Shown: positions 17,004-27,187, counted from the first letter of the stretch. The stretch: DNA of 64,000 nucleotides from Parapusillimonas sp013416435 (GCF_052180245.1 NZ_CP197474.1:2480001-2544000); one strand, 5' to 3'. Numbers and translations are program-made. Notes: generated by a model not told the origin, from the letters alone.

Positions 17004-17390
17004 TCAATAGAAGAATCCGCCAACGCTGAAGGTGAACCAGCATGCGGCGACGAAAGCCATCATGCTCAGCCCGTAGGCGAGCATGATGCAGAACATGGGG
17101 AGCCAATGGGTGCGCCGGACGCGGCCCGACACCGCCTGGCCCAGCAAGCTGGCAAGCGCCGGATAAGTCCACAGCAGCCCCAGCGCCGCCAGCGTCAGGC
17201 CGGCCAGGTATGCGGCCAATGGCCAGCGCAGCCATTGCAGTTCGATGGCGCTTTCGAAGATGCCCAACGAACAGAAAACAAGCAGCAGCACGCCCAGCCC
17301 ATTGATCCAGGCAAGGAACTTGAACCCAAGGGAGAACGTCGCGCTCAGCGAGTCCAGCGCGCGAAAACGCGTATATTGATTGTTATCCAT
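17004..17390 (-). CDS. Small integral membrane protein, unknown
   Basis: A 128-residue protein with three or four hydrophobic segments: about 22-45 (FKFLAWINGLGVLLLVFCSL), 53-78 (two halves, YLAGLTLAALGLLWTYPALA) and 96-122 (WLPMFCIMLAYGLSMMAFVA). The N-terminus MDNNQYTRFRALDS is polar. No family is recognised and no catalytic motif is seen. It lies between pyrB (divergent side, 90 bp) and a lipoprotein gene on the same strand, from which it is separated by an extremely strong hairpin, so it likely has its own promoter. Confidence 0.65.
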   Translation of the reverse strand: MDNNQYTRFRALDSLSATFSLGFKFLAWINGLGVLLLVFCSLGIFESAIELQWLRWPLAAYLAGLTLAALGLLWTYPALASLLGQAVSGRVRRTHWLPMFCIMLAYGLSMMAFVAACWFTFSVGGFFY

Positions 17391-17433
17391 TTAATTCTCG
17401 ACCCCGCTCGATACGACACTACGACATCATACG

Positions 17434-17488
17434 CGCCTGGCCCATTGAAAACGGCACCGCAGCGGTGCCGTTTTCAATGGGCCAGGCG
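17434..17488. terminator. Perfect 55-bp hairpin, probable bidirectional terminator
   Basis: Arms 17434-17460 and 17462-17488 are perfect reverse complements, 27 bp each, around a single A at 17461. The inner part (ACGGCACCGC...GCGGTGCCGT flanked by AAA and TTT) looks like a normal terminator, but the pairing continues outwards for another 14 bp. It lies 8 bp past the stop of the lipoprotein gene (stop at 17497). Confidence 0.85.
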
Positions 17489-17496
17489 TCGATTCC

Positions 17497-18132
17497 TTAT
17501 CGGGCCGCCGGCGCCGCCCCGCCGATGGCGCCGGTACCGGTACCGGCACCGCTCGCACCGGCTTCCCCGGGCGGTACGCCGGCGATGGCCCGAGCAGCCG
17601 TCGTGGCGTTTTCTTCGGTGCCCACCGCGAAAATCAGCTGCCCGGACGTCACCGGCGTGGAATAGCCCGGTACCGCCAGCAAAGTACGGCCCACGACCAG
17701 CGCCAGACGCTTGTTGGGATTCTGCGTCGTGGCATCGGCGACCTTGGTCTTGCCTTGCTCGCTGAGCTCAAGGGCCAGCAGGCCGTCGCCCTGCTTGTTC
17801 GACCCGGCCTGAACACCGCTCAGGTCGGAGCGCGTAATGATGGGTTGCGGGTTGACGTACAAGGTGCCCGACTGCAGGTTGACGGGAGTCCAGCCGGTCT
17901 GTTCAGCCGTATCGGCGATATAAACCGCCACCGGGGCGCCTTGCTCTTGTGCGGGTGCGCCGGCCTGCGGCATGGTCGTCGCGGGTTCGGGCTGCGCTGT
18001 CTGAGGCGCCGTTGCCGGCTGCGCGGCCGGCTCGGTTGCGGCGGTGCTCGGGCCTTGCGTGGTTTGGCATGCGGCGAGCAGCACCAGACTTAGCGGCGCG
18101 ATGAATTTGCTCAATTGGCGTACGGTGTGCAT
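17497..18132 (-). CDS. Lipoprotein with SecDF P1-head-like domain
   Basis: A 211-residue lipoprotein. The signal peptide ends in the lipobox LLAAC, giving lipidated Cys22. Residues 23-65 are a Thr/Ala/Pro/Gln-rich linker. From about 68 to 180 the sequence resembles the P1-head subdomain of SecD (LLALELSEQGKTKVADAT, then NKRLALVVGRTLLAVPGYST and a final GQLIFAVGTEENATTAAR), which in SecD is a periplasmic domain engaged with translocated proteins. The tail is Gly/Ala-rich. There is no SecD or SecF gene nearby, so this is a free-standing periplasmic version anchored by lipid. A role in export or chaperoning is conjecture. Confidence 0.75.
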   Translation of the reverse strand: MHTVRQLSKFIAPLSLVLLAACQTTQGPSTAATEPAAQPATAPQTAQPEPATTMPQAGAPAQEQGAPVAVYIADTAEQTGWTPVNLQSGTLYVNPQPIITRSDLSGVQAGSNKQGDGLLALELSEQGKTKVADATTQNPNKRLALVVGRTLLAVPGYSTPVTSGQLIFAVGTEENATTAARAIAGVPPGEAGASGAGTGTGAIGGAAPAAR

Positions 18133-18247
18133 TGTTATACCCCCTCTGCTGCTTTATCTAAGATGCGAAAAGTTTAACAGCTAGCAAGGTAAAGCTACGT
18201 CAATAACTGACAAAATGTACGAAGACGTAGGCCGATGTGGCATTTGC

Positions 18248-20401
18248 CTATTGAAAGCCTCCCGCCCGCACCTGTATGGCGACCTCGTCGCGCACGCGGC
18301 CTTGCGGGTCGATGAGCTCTATACGATGCCTGCCTGGGGAAGGCAGCCATTCCAGCAGGTCTCCCCGGCCCACGAACCTGCCATTGACGCGCCAAGCCAG
18401 ATCGCCCGCATGGCGTCCCGCTCCCCCCAGGCGGAAGATGCTGCGCTGGCGCGAAATGGGAATGTCCGGATCCAGCGCCAGTATCGTTCCGTCGGCCGGC
18501 GCGGCGATGCGTACGGGCCCGGTCTCTGCATTGTCCTGCGCTCGAGCCAGCCTGACCTCAGTGACCGCCGTATCCCCAAGAAAGTAATCCTCGCGCGCCG
18601 GCTCGATCCCTTCCTGGAAACGGACATGTGCCTGATGGACGGAGGCGGGCATGGACGGCTGAATGCTGGGTGCGCCGCGATGCAGATAAGTGATGAGCTC
18701 ATGCCATATGGGGCCCGCCCCCGATACGCCGGACACCTCACGCATGCTCACACCCGTGCTGTTGCCCACCCACACGCCCACGGTATAGCGCGACGACCAG
18801 CCTATGCACCAGTTGTCGCGCATGTCCTTGCTGGTGCCCGTCTTGACGGCGGTCCAGAACGGCGTGGACAAAGGACTATCGAACCCGAAGGTACGGGCCC
18901 GCGCCTGCCGGTCGGAAAGCATGTCGCCGACGATCCAGGCGGCGCCTTCGGACATCACCCGCTTCGGACTCGCCTCATCGTGGACGCCGCCAATGTACCG
19001 AGGCTTGGAATACATGCCGCCCCGGGCCAGCGAACGATAGGCATTGGCCAGGGAAAGCAGGCTGACGTCGGCGCTGCCCAGCGCCAGGCTGTAGCCGTAA
19101 TAATCGCCGGACTGGTCCAGCGGCAGGCCCAGCGCCACAAGACGGCGTGCAAAGACTTCGGGCGTCACCATCATCAGCGTCCTGACCGCCGGAATATTGA
19201 GCGAGGAACCCAATGCGCTCCGTACGCTGACCCAGCCGGAAAACCGCTTGTCGTAATTCTGCGGAATGTACAGACCGTTTCCCGTGGGAAGATCCACCGG
19301 GCCATCGTCCAGGAGCGACACGGCGGTCAGGCGCTCCTGCTCCAGGGCTTGAGCGTACAGAAAAGGCTTCAAGGTCGAGCCGGCCTGCCGCAGTGCGCGC
19401 GCATGATCGACGCGCGCCGCGCTGGAAAAATCGCCCGATGAGCCCACATAGGCCAGTATGCCTCCGGTGTGGTTGTCGAGCACGACCACGGCCGCATCGC
19501 GGACATTGGCGTCGCCCAGGGCGAGCAGGTTCCTTTCTATGGCGGATACCGCCATGCGTTGCAGATCTGCATCCAGGGTCGTGCGGACCATCGCCCCGGG
19601 CTCGCCGGCACCCGATCCTCCCAGCACAAGACGCGCGAAATGAGGCGCCAGCCCGGGCGCATCGGCCCATGCGGCCGACCTGCGCCCCAAGGCCAGGTCG
19701 ACAAAGTCGGCCAGGCTACCGCATTCGTCCGGCGACCCCATTTCGGTCAGCAACCCACAAGCCCTGCGTACAAGGACGGCTCGCGACGCATTGGGGCCGC
19801 GCAACAGCACCGCGGCCAAGGCGGATTCGCGCGCATCCAGTCCGCTGGGCGCCTTTTGAAAGAGTACGCGCGCCAGTGCATCGACGCCCACGAGCTCACC
19901 ACGGAAAGATGCGAGATTCAGGTAAGCCTCGAGAATCTGCGGCTTGCTCCATTCCGCTTCGAGCTCGAGCGCCGCGTAGGCCTGGCTGATTTTCTGCATG
20001 ATGCTCCGACCGCCCGGTCCGCGCCGATAATGATCGTCGATGAAGCCCAAAAGTTGCATGCTCAGGGTCGACGCGCCCCGGCGGCCCTCTGAGACCAGGT
20101 TGCCCCATGCCGCCGACCATACCGCGGGCCAGTCCACTCCCGCATGGTCATGGAAGCGGCGATCCTCGGACAAGATCACCGCCCGCTGCAATGCCGGCGA
20201 GATATCCTCCAAGCGCACCCAATCGCCGCGCCGCTCGTGGAAATCCGCCCTGACACGCTCCACAACGCGCCCTCGATCATCCAGGATCAGCGCGTCGGAG
20301 GCGCGATAGCCCTCCCTTACGCTTTGATACGATATCTCGGCCCAGGACGAGCTGCAAAGGCAGGCGCCCAGCATCAAGCCCCAGGCCAGGACACGCCTCA
20401 T
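18248..20401 (-). CDS. pbpC: Penicillin-binding protein 1C (bifunctional peptidoglycan synthase)
   Basis: A 717-residue class A PBP. The N-terminus has a signal/anchor (MRRVLAWGLMLGACLCSSSW). The glycosyltransferase domain (about 50-220) has the catalytic ILSEDRRFHDHAGVDW and GASTLSMQLLGFI. The transpeptidase domain (about 290-560) has the active-site serine in RQAGSTLKPFLYAQAL (SxxK), an SSLN tetrad (SxN) and VKTGTSKDMRDNW (KTG). A C-terminal BiPBP_C-like domain of about 90 residues follows. The gene overlaps the alpha-2-macroglobulin stop by 4 bp (ATGA), so translation is coupled. This A2M-PbpC pair is a known arrangement, thought to protect and repair the wall after attack from outside. 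Confidence 0.96.
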   Translation of the reverse strand: MRRVLAWGLMLGACLCSSSWAEISYQSVREGYRASDALILDDRGRVVERVRADFHERRGDWVRLEDISPALQRAVILSEDRRFHDHAGVDWPAVWSAAWGNLVSEGRRGASTLSMQLLGFIDDHYRRGPGGRSIMQKISQAYAALELEAEWSKPQILEAYLNLASFRGELVGVDALARVLFQKAPSGLDARESALAAVLLRGPNASRAVLVRRACGLLTEMGSPDECGSLADFVDLALGRRSAAWADAPGLAPHFARLVLGGSGAGEPGAMVRTTLDADLQRMAVSAIERNLLALGDANVRDAAVVVLDNHTGGILAYVGSSGDFSSAARVDHARALRQAGSTLKPFLYAQALEQERLTAVSLLDDGPVDLPTGNGLYIPQNYDKRFSGWVSVRSALGSSLNIPAVRTLMMVTPEVFARRLVALGLPLDQSGDYYGYSLALGSADVSLLSLANAYRSLARGGMYSKPRYIGGVHDEASPKRVMSEGAAWIVGDMLSDRQARARTFGFDSPLSTPFWTAVKTGTSKDMRDNWCIGWSSRYTVGVWVGNSTGVSMREVSGVSGAGPIWHELITYLHRGAPSIQPSMPASVHQAHVRFQEGIEPAREDYFLGDTAVTEVRLARAQDNAETGPVRIAAPADGTILALDPDIPISRQRSIFRLGGAGRHAGDLAWRVNGRFVGRGDLLEWLPSPGRHRIELIDPQGRVRDEVAIQVRAGGFQ

Positions 20402-23400
20402 TGGCCCTCCCGCTCCGCTACGACGGCCATGCCGCCTATATTGGGCAGTTCTCCAAAGACATCCGGCTGGTACATGGCTTCAGCCCGAGTGGCAGGCAGC
20501 TGGAACTGACCGACGGTGTTCAGCCTGACCGTATATTCCATCGTGGTTATGCCGGCCGGCAGATAATCGAAGTACGCGCGGTAAGAATCGAAGCCGCGCT
20601 CAACGAACCTTGGCTGTATCGATCCCGGATCCGCCTGTTCACCCTGCACGCTGATCACCGAATCGCGTCCGAGTCCATCGCCCAGAATGCTGGCGCCCGC
20701 GGGAACCGGATCCGTCACCACCGCCCACACCGTCGGCATCCGCGATCTGATCCGGATACGCACGCGGTATACGTCTCCCTTGGTCCAGGCGCCCGGGACC
20801 GCTTGGCTGACCGGCTCAACCTGCCGTGTCAATTCATAGCCCGACATGATGGGCTTGTTGACCGGAACGGCAGCCGTGGCACGCAATACGGCCCATGGAT
20901 TGCCCGAACCGCGCTGCGTCAACTGCAGCACATCCGTCGCCGAGGCCGTCCAGGGCTCGAAGAAATCGAAGGATTGTGCGCCATCCTCCGGGCGAGCCTG
21001 AGGCCAGTCCAGCGTCTTCACTTCTTTGCCGGACGCCATGCCGACCTGCAGGCGACCGGTCACCGGCACGCTTTCGAAGCGGCGCGAGAATTTCTCGATG
21101 GCGAGTCCACCAAGCAGATTGGCCGTGGTCGTGCGCCACGCCCCCTTGCGCTGCAGTCCTAGTAATCCCTGCGCGACCAGAGGCATGTCGGACCGCCACT
21201 CGCTACGATCCGCGGCCACCAGTATGAGCTTGGCCAGATTCGTCTCGGGGCCGACCATCAGCCACCATGGATCAGCTTGCTCCGGCTCCCCGAAGACCAG
21301 TCCCGTGCCGGTTTCCAGCATCCTCGCGCGCAGGATCTTGCGCGCGGTCTGCAGCGCCTTTTTCTGATCCGGCATGCCCGGCACACGCTGGATGAGCGCC
21401 ATCCAGTCGAGCACCGCGGAAGTGGGCCAGCGGTCCGGCGCAACATCGATGCTGCCCAGCATGCGGGGCCGCACGAGCTGATATCTGGACAGTGCCTCCA
21501 GCGCGATCAGCTTCCGGATATCCAGATCACGCTGAGGGGACCAGCGGTTGCGGGTGATCTTGCCTTGGACGAAGTCCAGCAGGCCTTGGGTCATCCGCTT
21601 GCGCAAGCCGTCCGGAATCGCGAACTGCAGGCCCAGTCCCTGCGCTTCATGGCTGGCGGAAAGCAAATAGGCGGTCAGGACTTCATTGCCTTGGCGCGCC
21701 CCCGGGAAATAGGACACCAGCCCATCCGGATCGATGTAGTCCGGCAGCCGCTGCATGAGCGCATCCCATGCCTTGCGATCCTTGAGGCCAATGGCGCGCG
21801 AACCGCTTTGTTCAAGGCAGGTGTAGGGATAGGCCTCAAACCATTCCCGTACCCCCGGCAAGCCGCCGGCCAAGGAGCTCTGGACATGAATGCTCAAGCC
21901 GCCGCGAGCCAGGCCGTCAGCGCCGGCCAGCGCGCCTCGTGGCGGTGCAACCGGAATCGCGACCGCCGGCTTTCCGGCTTCAAGGGACAGCAAGCTGGCC
22001 TGCTGTGTGCGCACAGGCACCGCCGGCTGCAGGCGCTGGCTTACCGCCAGCCGGTCGCTTGCAAGCGGCGCGTCGCCGGCGGCCTCCGGCGCACTGCGCT
22101 GTTCCTGCGCCGCAAGCGTCCAATCAAGCTGCACGGCATCTTCCGGCGCATTGCTTTCCGGTGCCCGCACAGGCCATGAGACAGAGCGCGCCATGCCGGG
22201 TGCCAGATCGACCTGCTGCGCGGGCAGCGTTTCGAATGGCACGCCCTGGCCCGTATAGGAAGCCTGCACCTGGACCTTCATTGCGCGGCGCGTGGTATTG
22301 CGGATCGTCACACCGGCCTGGTATTGATCGCCCTCCCGGACTAGGGCCGGCAACCCTGAAATCACTTGCAGGTCCTGTGTGCTGACCAGGCTAGACGTCC
22401 CCATGCCGAAACGCGAAACGCCATGATCGGCGATCGCCACCAGACGAAAGCGCGTGATCGAATCATTAAGCGGCAGATCCAGGCTTGCCCGTCCGTTTTC
22501 GTCTGTTTCGACCGACGGCTGCCAGAGCAGCAGCGTATCGAGCAGCTCACGCGTGGGACTCTTGCCGCCACCGCCCCCGGCCGGCAGCGCCTTGCGTCCG
22601 AAATGCCTGCGTCCGACCACTTGCATCTGGGCGGTAGCCGTTTCGACACCGTAGCTTCGTTTTTGCCGCAAGGCATCCAACAGATTCCAGCTCGGGTTGG
22701 GCGCCAGTTCCAGCAAGGCTTCGTCGACAGCGGCGAAGGCGACGCTGGCATGCGCCGCGGGCCGCCCATCCGGCAAGGAAACGGCTATCGATATCCGTGC
22801 CTTGTCCCGGACCTGGTATTCGGGCTTGTCGGCGCTTACGCTGACCTTGAGCTGGTCGGCATCATCCGAAACATTGATGGACGCCAGACCGAAACGGAAG
22901 GCGGGCTTGGCCAGGTCCACGAAAGGCGTGGGCGGGGCATAATTGCGGCCGGCCTCGATAAAGGACTCGTACCAAGCCCTGGGTTGCCTCCATCCCCAGT
23001 CAAGAAAGCTGTGCCATGGCAACTCGCGCAGGCGTCCCCGCAAGGCCAGCACCGACACATAGACATTGGGACCCCAATGGTCCTGTATGGGAATACGCAG
23101 AGTCGGATCGCTACCCTGCAGGCTCACGACTTCGGTATGCAGCACGCCTTCGCGCTCGACCGCCACCAGCGCGGTCGCGTGCCGGAACGGCATGCGCACC
23201 TGGAACTGGGCGACTTCGCCCGGCCGCCAGGTTTTCCGCAACGGAATAATATCGATCCGGTCATCATTTTCGCCGCCGAACCACAAGTCGGCGGAGCCCG
23301 TCACCCAGACTGTCGTGGCGGCCTTGGAAACCCTGCCGTTCCCGTCCTCCACCCGTGCAATCAATTCGACGGAACCGGCATCCTTCAACTCGATGAGGCA

Positions 23401-26388
23401 GTCGAACTCGCCCGTGGAGCGTGTCTTTCCGGTGCATACGTCACCCAGTTCCCGGGTGACCGTATGGTTGTCGTAGCTATAGAAGCCGCCCACCATTCGC
23501 TTACGGGTCGAAAAGGTCTTGCGCGAAACCGCGGAAATTACGATGGGCGCATCAACGGCCGGCTTGCCATCGATGGTGAGCGCCAAGCCGCCGACACGGG
23601 CCGGTGTTCCCGCCTGCAGCCAATTGCCCGCCCGTATGCCCGCCTGCAGTGCGGCAGGCCATACCGGTACGACCTGAGACAAAGTCTGCACCTGCCCATT
23701 GGGATCGGCATATCCCACTTCGAACACCAGCTCGGCCGGCTTCTCGATGGCGGGCAGGCTCTCTATGCCCAGGCGTCCACCGCCTTGCGCATCCAGTGTC
23801 ATGGCTTGCTTGTCCAGGAAGAGCGCCTGCTTGTTTTCGCCCGCCGCCTCATCGTCGTCGCCGTCGTTCTCGCGCGGCGGCGCAAAGGAATAGTCCTCGC
23901 GATCCGGAAAATGTACCCAGCGGTCACGCATCATGCCCGAAACGCTGACCGGTAGCCGGCCCGCCGGGCCACCCGAGACATAGGACACCTGCACATCCGC
24001 ATCCAGGCGCTTGGGTGCCACCAACGCCCCATCGGACTCCCCGCTGATTTTCAAACTGCCCGTAAGCAGTGGCAGCTTGAATTCCTCCACCCGGAACTCG
24101 CTGCTTCCGTACCACCCTCCTTCCTTATCCGTCAGGCGTAGGGCGTAGACGCCCAGCCTGGCCGACTTGGGGAGCTCGAAGGAGTTCAGCGCCGACAAGC
24201 CGCCCGAGGCCGTGCGTCGCCAGTCCACCTTTTGCTCGTACTTTTGATCCGAGCCCTGGTGTTCGATGACAAGGCGGTCCGGCACGGCCTGGGACTCCGG
24301 CGGCAACGCAAACCCATCACGGGTCTGGACGCGCATGTAATGCTTCATGGACACCGTTTCGCCCGCTCGAAACAGGCTGCGGTCGTATACCGTATGCGTG
24401 GCGAGCGTAGGCGCGGGATTGGTGTCGGTCGGCACATTGAAGCGCCACGACTCTATGCCGGCATTCCAATCGGAGAAGGCAAACGAAAAATCGGCCTTGC
24501 CGCGCGCCAGCGCATGGTCCTGCGAAATGCGTGCCGACACGTATATGCCGCTCAGGCCGGTGCCCTCGCAGTAATCGGTGGCTGGAACCGGCTCGGGATG
24601 GTGCCAGACGCCCCGTTCGTCCGTGCGGCCTTGCGCCACTGGGCGGCCCTGGCAATCGAGCACGTTGATGTCGGCCCCCGCCACGACCTTGCCTTCGTCC
24701 AGCGTGGTCACCCAGGCGAGTATGTCGTCCCTGCCCGTTTTGACGTGCACGGCCAGATTCGTGACCAATACCGACGTACGCACGTACATCGGCTGAGCAT
24801 TTTCAAGCAGAGATTGTCCGAGCCTGGCCGACTCGACTTCCAGCACGTGGAACCCCGGCTCAGGCACCGGCACCCCGATCACCTCAAAGGGCCGTGGATC
24901 TTCGGTGCGCAAGCCGGGCAGCTCCAGTACCCGGGCGCCGTCCTGCGCCCCCAGCGCCGAGAAACCGCGAACGTCGACTCCAGGCCTGTCATCCGTGGGG
25001 AGTGCCTGATCGGACATGATCGCTTCGAGTTGCTTTGCCGACCAACTGCCATACTGGAGCCGGCGGATACGGGAAAACCAGCCCAGTACATCGCGGTCGT
25101 CCTTCACGGCAAGATCGCGCAGCGTACCGGCCGATACCGTGACATCGCGCGCCGATAGGCCCGCTTCCACATTACGCAGGGTCAACGGAACGGTTGGAGG
25201 AAACTCGTCTTCGGACCCTCCCTCCGGCACATACGCAAAACGCTCCACCACCCCGAAAGAAGAAGACGAAAACTTCACCAGCGGCGGAAAAGCCGCTGTC
25301 TGAACGGTCAAGGGAAATTGATCCGCATTGGCCAACTCGCGGCCCGCGTCATCCTTCAAGCCTTGCGGCAAAGACAGCGTCAACGTGGAGAGCTCGGCGA
25401 AAGGTCCCTCGAAACGCAATTGGGAAATCCAGCCCTGATGCTCATCGGCTTCATCGATGGGAGCGGCCATTTCGCCCGAGGGCGTGGACAGCCTGACCTT
25501 GGCGGCGTCGGCCGTTGCAATGGGCGAGGAAAACGACAGCGTCAAAGGAGAAACCGGCGTGCACGGCGCCTTCGCGTTCTCGCGCAGACAACTGAAACCG
25601 GCTTTGAATGCTTCGCGCACCGTATAGTCCAGGACCCGGGCCTCGGTCCCTGCCACCGGCGCCCGGCCATTCGTCGCCGGCGTGGCAACGCCGGGACCGA
25701 CGCGCAGCTGCATCTTCGCGCCCGCCGGCAACCGGCGCTTGCACTGCAAAAGCTGCCTGGACGGTGTGTCCGCCTCCTGGCCCCGCGTGTAATAAGCGGC
25801 TTTCAGGATGTCGCCGCGGTCCTGGCCGGTGATCAAGCGCACGGGTATGGACTCCCCCAAGCCCTCCACCACGCACAGGCTGTGATCGGCCACGCTTTGC
25901 CCATTGACGGCACCATTGAACTCGACCACGAAAACCTGGTCTTCATCGATGAGGTCGCCATATGGCCGGGACCCGGTCATCCGTGGACCTCCGGTATGGA
26001 AGGAAAAGCGTGTCTTTCCACCCGGCGCCTCGTTATCCGCCGTGCGATACGACGCCGGCACCGTCGCGGTGCAGCTTATGCCGGGGCCAAGGATCTCGGC
26101 GAAGACGTATGTCCAGCGCCGCGCATCCAGCCATCTTCCTTCCCCCTTCACCGCCGGGTCGTTGCACACGACTTCTACGGGGGCCGCCTGCTGGCCGCTG
26201 CCGAACGCAGCCACCGGCTGATCGAAGGCAAGCGTGACGCTTTCCACTTTTGGCGCTTCGCCCTGAGGCGAAAACTGAGTGATATGAGCTCCCCAGACAG
26301 GCGCAGCAAACAGCGCCCACACCAGCATTCCTGTTCCGATACGATGCACCCGGTTTCTCCAGACCTGATTTTCCGGCCACGATACCAT
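20398..26388 (-). CDS. Bacterial alpha-2-macroglobulin (YfhM-like)
   Basis: A very large periplasmic protein (1996 residues). After a signal peptide of about 33 residues (ending AAPVWGA, no lipobox Cys, unlike E. coli YfhM) comes a chain of MG beta-sandwich domains (MG-type segments from about 40 to 1050), the bait-region stretch, and the thioester domain with the intact YTCLEQ motif. Its Cys is residue 1524 (codon ending at 21817). The rest is the alpha-alpha toroid and receptor-like C-terminal domain. It traps foreign proteases by thioester coupling. The ATG at 26388 has no strong ribosome-binding site, and Met21 is an alternative. It is cotranscribed with pbpC, which overlaps its stop codon. 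Confidence 0.94.
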   Translation of the reverse strand: MVSWPENQVWRNRVHRIGTGMLVWALFAAPVWGAHITQFSPQGEAPKVESVTLAFDQPVAAFGSGQQAAPVEVVCNDPAVKGEGRWLDARRWTYVFAEILGPGISCTATVPASYRTADNEAPGGKTRFSFHTGGPRMTGSRPYGDLIDEDQVFVVEFNGAVNGQSVADHSLCVVEGLGESIPVRLITGQDRGDILKAAYYTRGQEADTPSRQLLQCKRRLPAGAKMQLRVGPGVATPATNGRAPVAGTEARVLDYTVREAFKAGFSCLRENAKAPCTPVSPLTLSFSSPIATADAAKVRLSTPSGEMAAPIDEADEHQGWISQLRFEGPFAELSTLTLSLPQGLKDDAGRELANADQFPLTVQTAAFPPLVKFSSSSFGVVERFAYVPEGGSEDEFPPTVPLTLRNVEAGLSARDVTVSAGTLRDLAVKDDRDVLGWFSRIRRLQYGSWSAKQLEAIMSDQALPTDDRPGVDVRGFSALGAQDGARVLELPGLRTEDPRPFEVIGVPVPEPGFHVLEVESARLGQSLLENAQPMYVRTSVLVTNLAVHVKTGRDDILAWVTTLDEGKVVAGADINVLDCQGRPVAQGRTDERGVWHHPEPVPATDYCEGTGLSGIYVSARISQDHALARGKADFSFAFSDWNAGIESWRFNVPTDTNPAPTLATHTVYDRSLFRAGETVSMKHYMRVQTRDGFALPPESQAVPDRLVIEHQGSDQKYEQKVDWRRTASGGLSALNSFELPKSARLGVYALRLTDKEGGWYGSSEFRVEEFKLPLLTGSLKISGESDGALVAPKRLDADVQVSYVSGGPAGRLPVSVSGMMRDRWVHFPDREDYSFAPPRENDGDDDEAAGENKQALFLDKQAMTLDAQGGGRLGIESLPAIEKPAELVFEVGYADPNGQVQTLSQVVPVWPAALQAGIRAGNWLQAGTPARVGGLALTIDGKPAVDAPIVISAVSRKTFSTRKRMVGGFYSYDNHTVTRELGDVCTGKTRSTGEFDCLIELKDAGSVELIARVEDGNGRVSKAATTVWVTGSADLWFGGENDDRIDIIPLRKTWRPGEVAQFQVRMPFRHATALVAVEREGVLHTEVVSLQGSDPTLRIPIQDHWGPNVYVSVLALRGRLRELPWHSFLDWGWRQPRAWYESFIEAGRNYAPPTPFVDLAKPAFRFGLASINVSDDADQLKVSVSADKPEYQVRDKARISIAVSLPDGRPAAHASVAFAAVDEALLELAPNPSWNLLDALRQKRSYGVETATAQMQVVGRRHFGRKALPAGGGGGKSPTRELLDTLLLWQPSVETDENGRASLDLPLNDSITRFRLVAIADHGVSRFGMGTSSLVSTQDLQVISGLPALVREGDQYQAGVTIRNTTRRAMKVQVQASYTGQGVPFETLPAQQVDLAPGMARSVSWPVRAPESNAPEDAVQLDWTLAAQEQRSAPEAAGDAPLASDRLAVSQRLQPAVPVRTQQASLLSLEAGKPAVAIPVAPPRGALAGADGLARGGLSIHVQSSLAGGLPGVREWFEAYPYTCLEQSGSRAIGLKDRKAWDALMQRLPDYIDPDGLVSYFPGARQGNEVLTAYLLSASHEAQGLGLQFAIPDGLRKRMTQGLLDFVQGKITRNRWSPQRDLDIRKLIALEALSRYQLVRPRMLGSIDVAPDRWPTSAVLDWMALIQRVPGMPDQKKALQTARKILRARMLETGTGLVFGEPEQADPWWLMVGPETNLAKLILVAADRSEWRSDMPLVAQGLLGLQRKGAWRTTTANLLGGLAIEKFSRRFESVPVTGRLQVGMASGKEVKTLDWPQARPEDGAQSFDFFEPWTASATDVLQLTQRGSGNPWAVLRATAAVPVNKPIMSGYELTRQVEPVSQAVPGAWTKGDVYRVRIRIRSRMPTVWAVVTDPVPAGASILGDGLGRDSVISVQGEQADPGSIQPRFVERGFDSYRAYFDYLPAGITTMEYTVRLNTVGQFQLPATRAEAMYQPDVFGELPNIGGMAVVAEREGQ

Positions 26389-26515
26389 CGTTCAAATGAC
26401 AAGTCAGCAAACGAATACAAGGCTTTTTGCCCCGTACTTGCTAGGCAACAAGAACGACTTTGTGCAATAATTACGGGCTATCGCTTTATTTGATGCTTGA
26501 TCAATAAGGCGACCC

Positions 26516-26594
<79 letters not shown>

Positions 26595-26652
26595 GTATTC
26601 ATGCGGGTTTCCAAGAAATTGGACATCCGCATTTCTTTTGCGCTGCCAAGTG

Positions 26653-27108
26653 TCACTCCGCAGCCAGCTTTGCTTTCATGCGCAAGTAATCCTTGTCATA
26701 CCGGGTGGCCAGCTTCAGCTTTTGAGTCTCGGCGAGAATCTTTCCGGACGTCTGGAAGAACTTCGTTTCCTCTTCTTTGAGATGGTGGTGAACGAGGTGG
26801 TATAGCTCTTTGGCCTTGGCAAGCCAGCTGCCCCCTTCATATTCTGCCTGCATTAGCTCTTCCACACATTCGTCAATTTCGTGATGCTCGGACAGCGCAT
26901 GACGGGATGGATTCAGGCCCATGTCGTCCATTAAGATAGGCGCATACAGAAACCGTTCCTCAGATGCGGCGTGCGCGGCAAGCTCAATGCGCAGGTCCTC
27001 CAGGATGGCTTCCCGTTTTCCGCTTTCTGGCTTTACACGCACCAAGCTCCTACAGAGAGACCTCTGGATTTCATGGCTCTCGCGCAACGCATCGTAAATT
27101 GTCCTCAT
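26653..27108 (-). CDS. Hemerythrin/HHE domain protein
   Basis: A 151-residue hemerythrin-like four-helix protein. The start is set at ATG 27108 (MRTIYDALRESHEIQRSL), which follows AGAGGA; the longer frame to 27180 is not supported. The iron-ligand pattern is present: His at ESHEIQ, then HAASEERFLYAPIL (H, E), EHHEIDECVEEL (H, H/E) and YHLVHHHLKEEETKFF (H, E). Such proteins bind O2 or NO or sense iron/oxygen. It is convergent with the tRNA gene and divergent from a truncated hicB relic. The iron ligands are intact, so it is probably functional. Function beyond di-iron binding is unknown. Confidence 0.85.
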   Translation of the reverse strand: MRTIYDALRESHEIQRSLCRSLVRVKPESGKREAILEDLRIELAAHAASEERFLYAPILMDDMGLNPSRHALSEHHEIDECVEELMQAEYEGGSWLAKAKELYHLVHHHLKEEETKFFQTSGKILAETQKLKLATRYDKDYLRMKAKLAAE

Positions 27109-27187
27109 GTCGTCCTCTCGTTTGGGCTTGATATGCGCATGAGAATACCCCATCGCAATCGAACTCGGTAACGACACCACAGCCTAG

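Noticed and set aside
22366..23955. 529-aa open frame on the plus strand
   Set aside because: Antisense to the alpha-2-macroglobulin; Arg/His/Gln-rich shadow.
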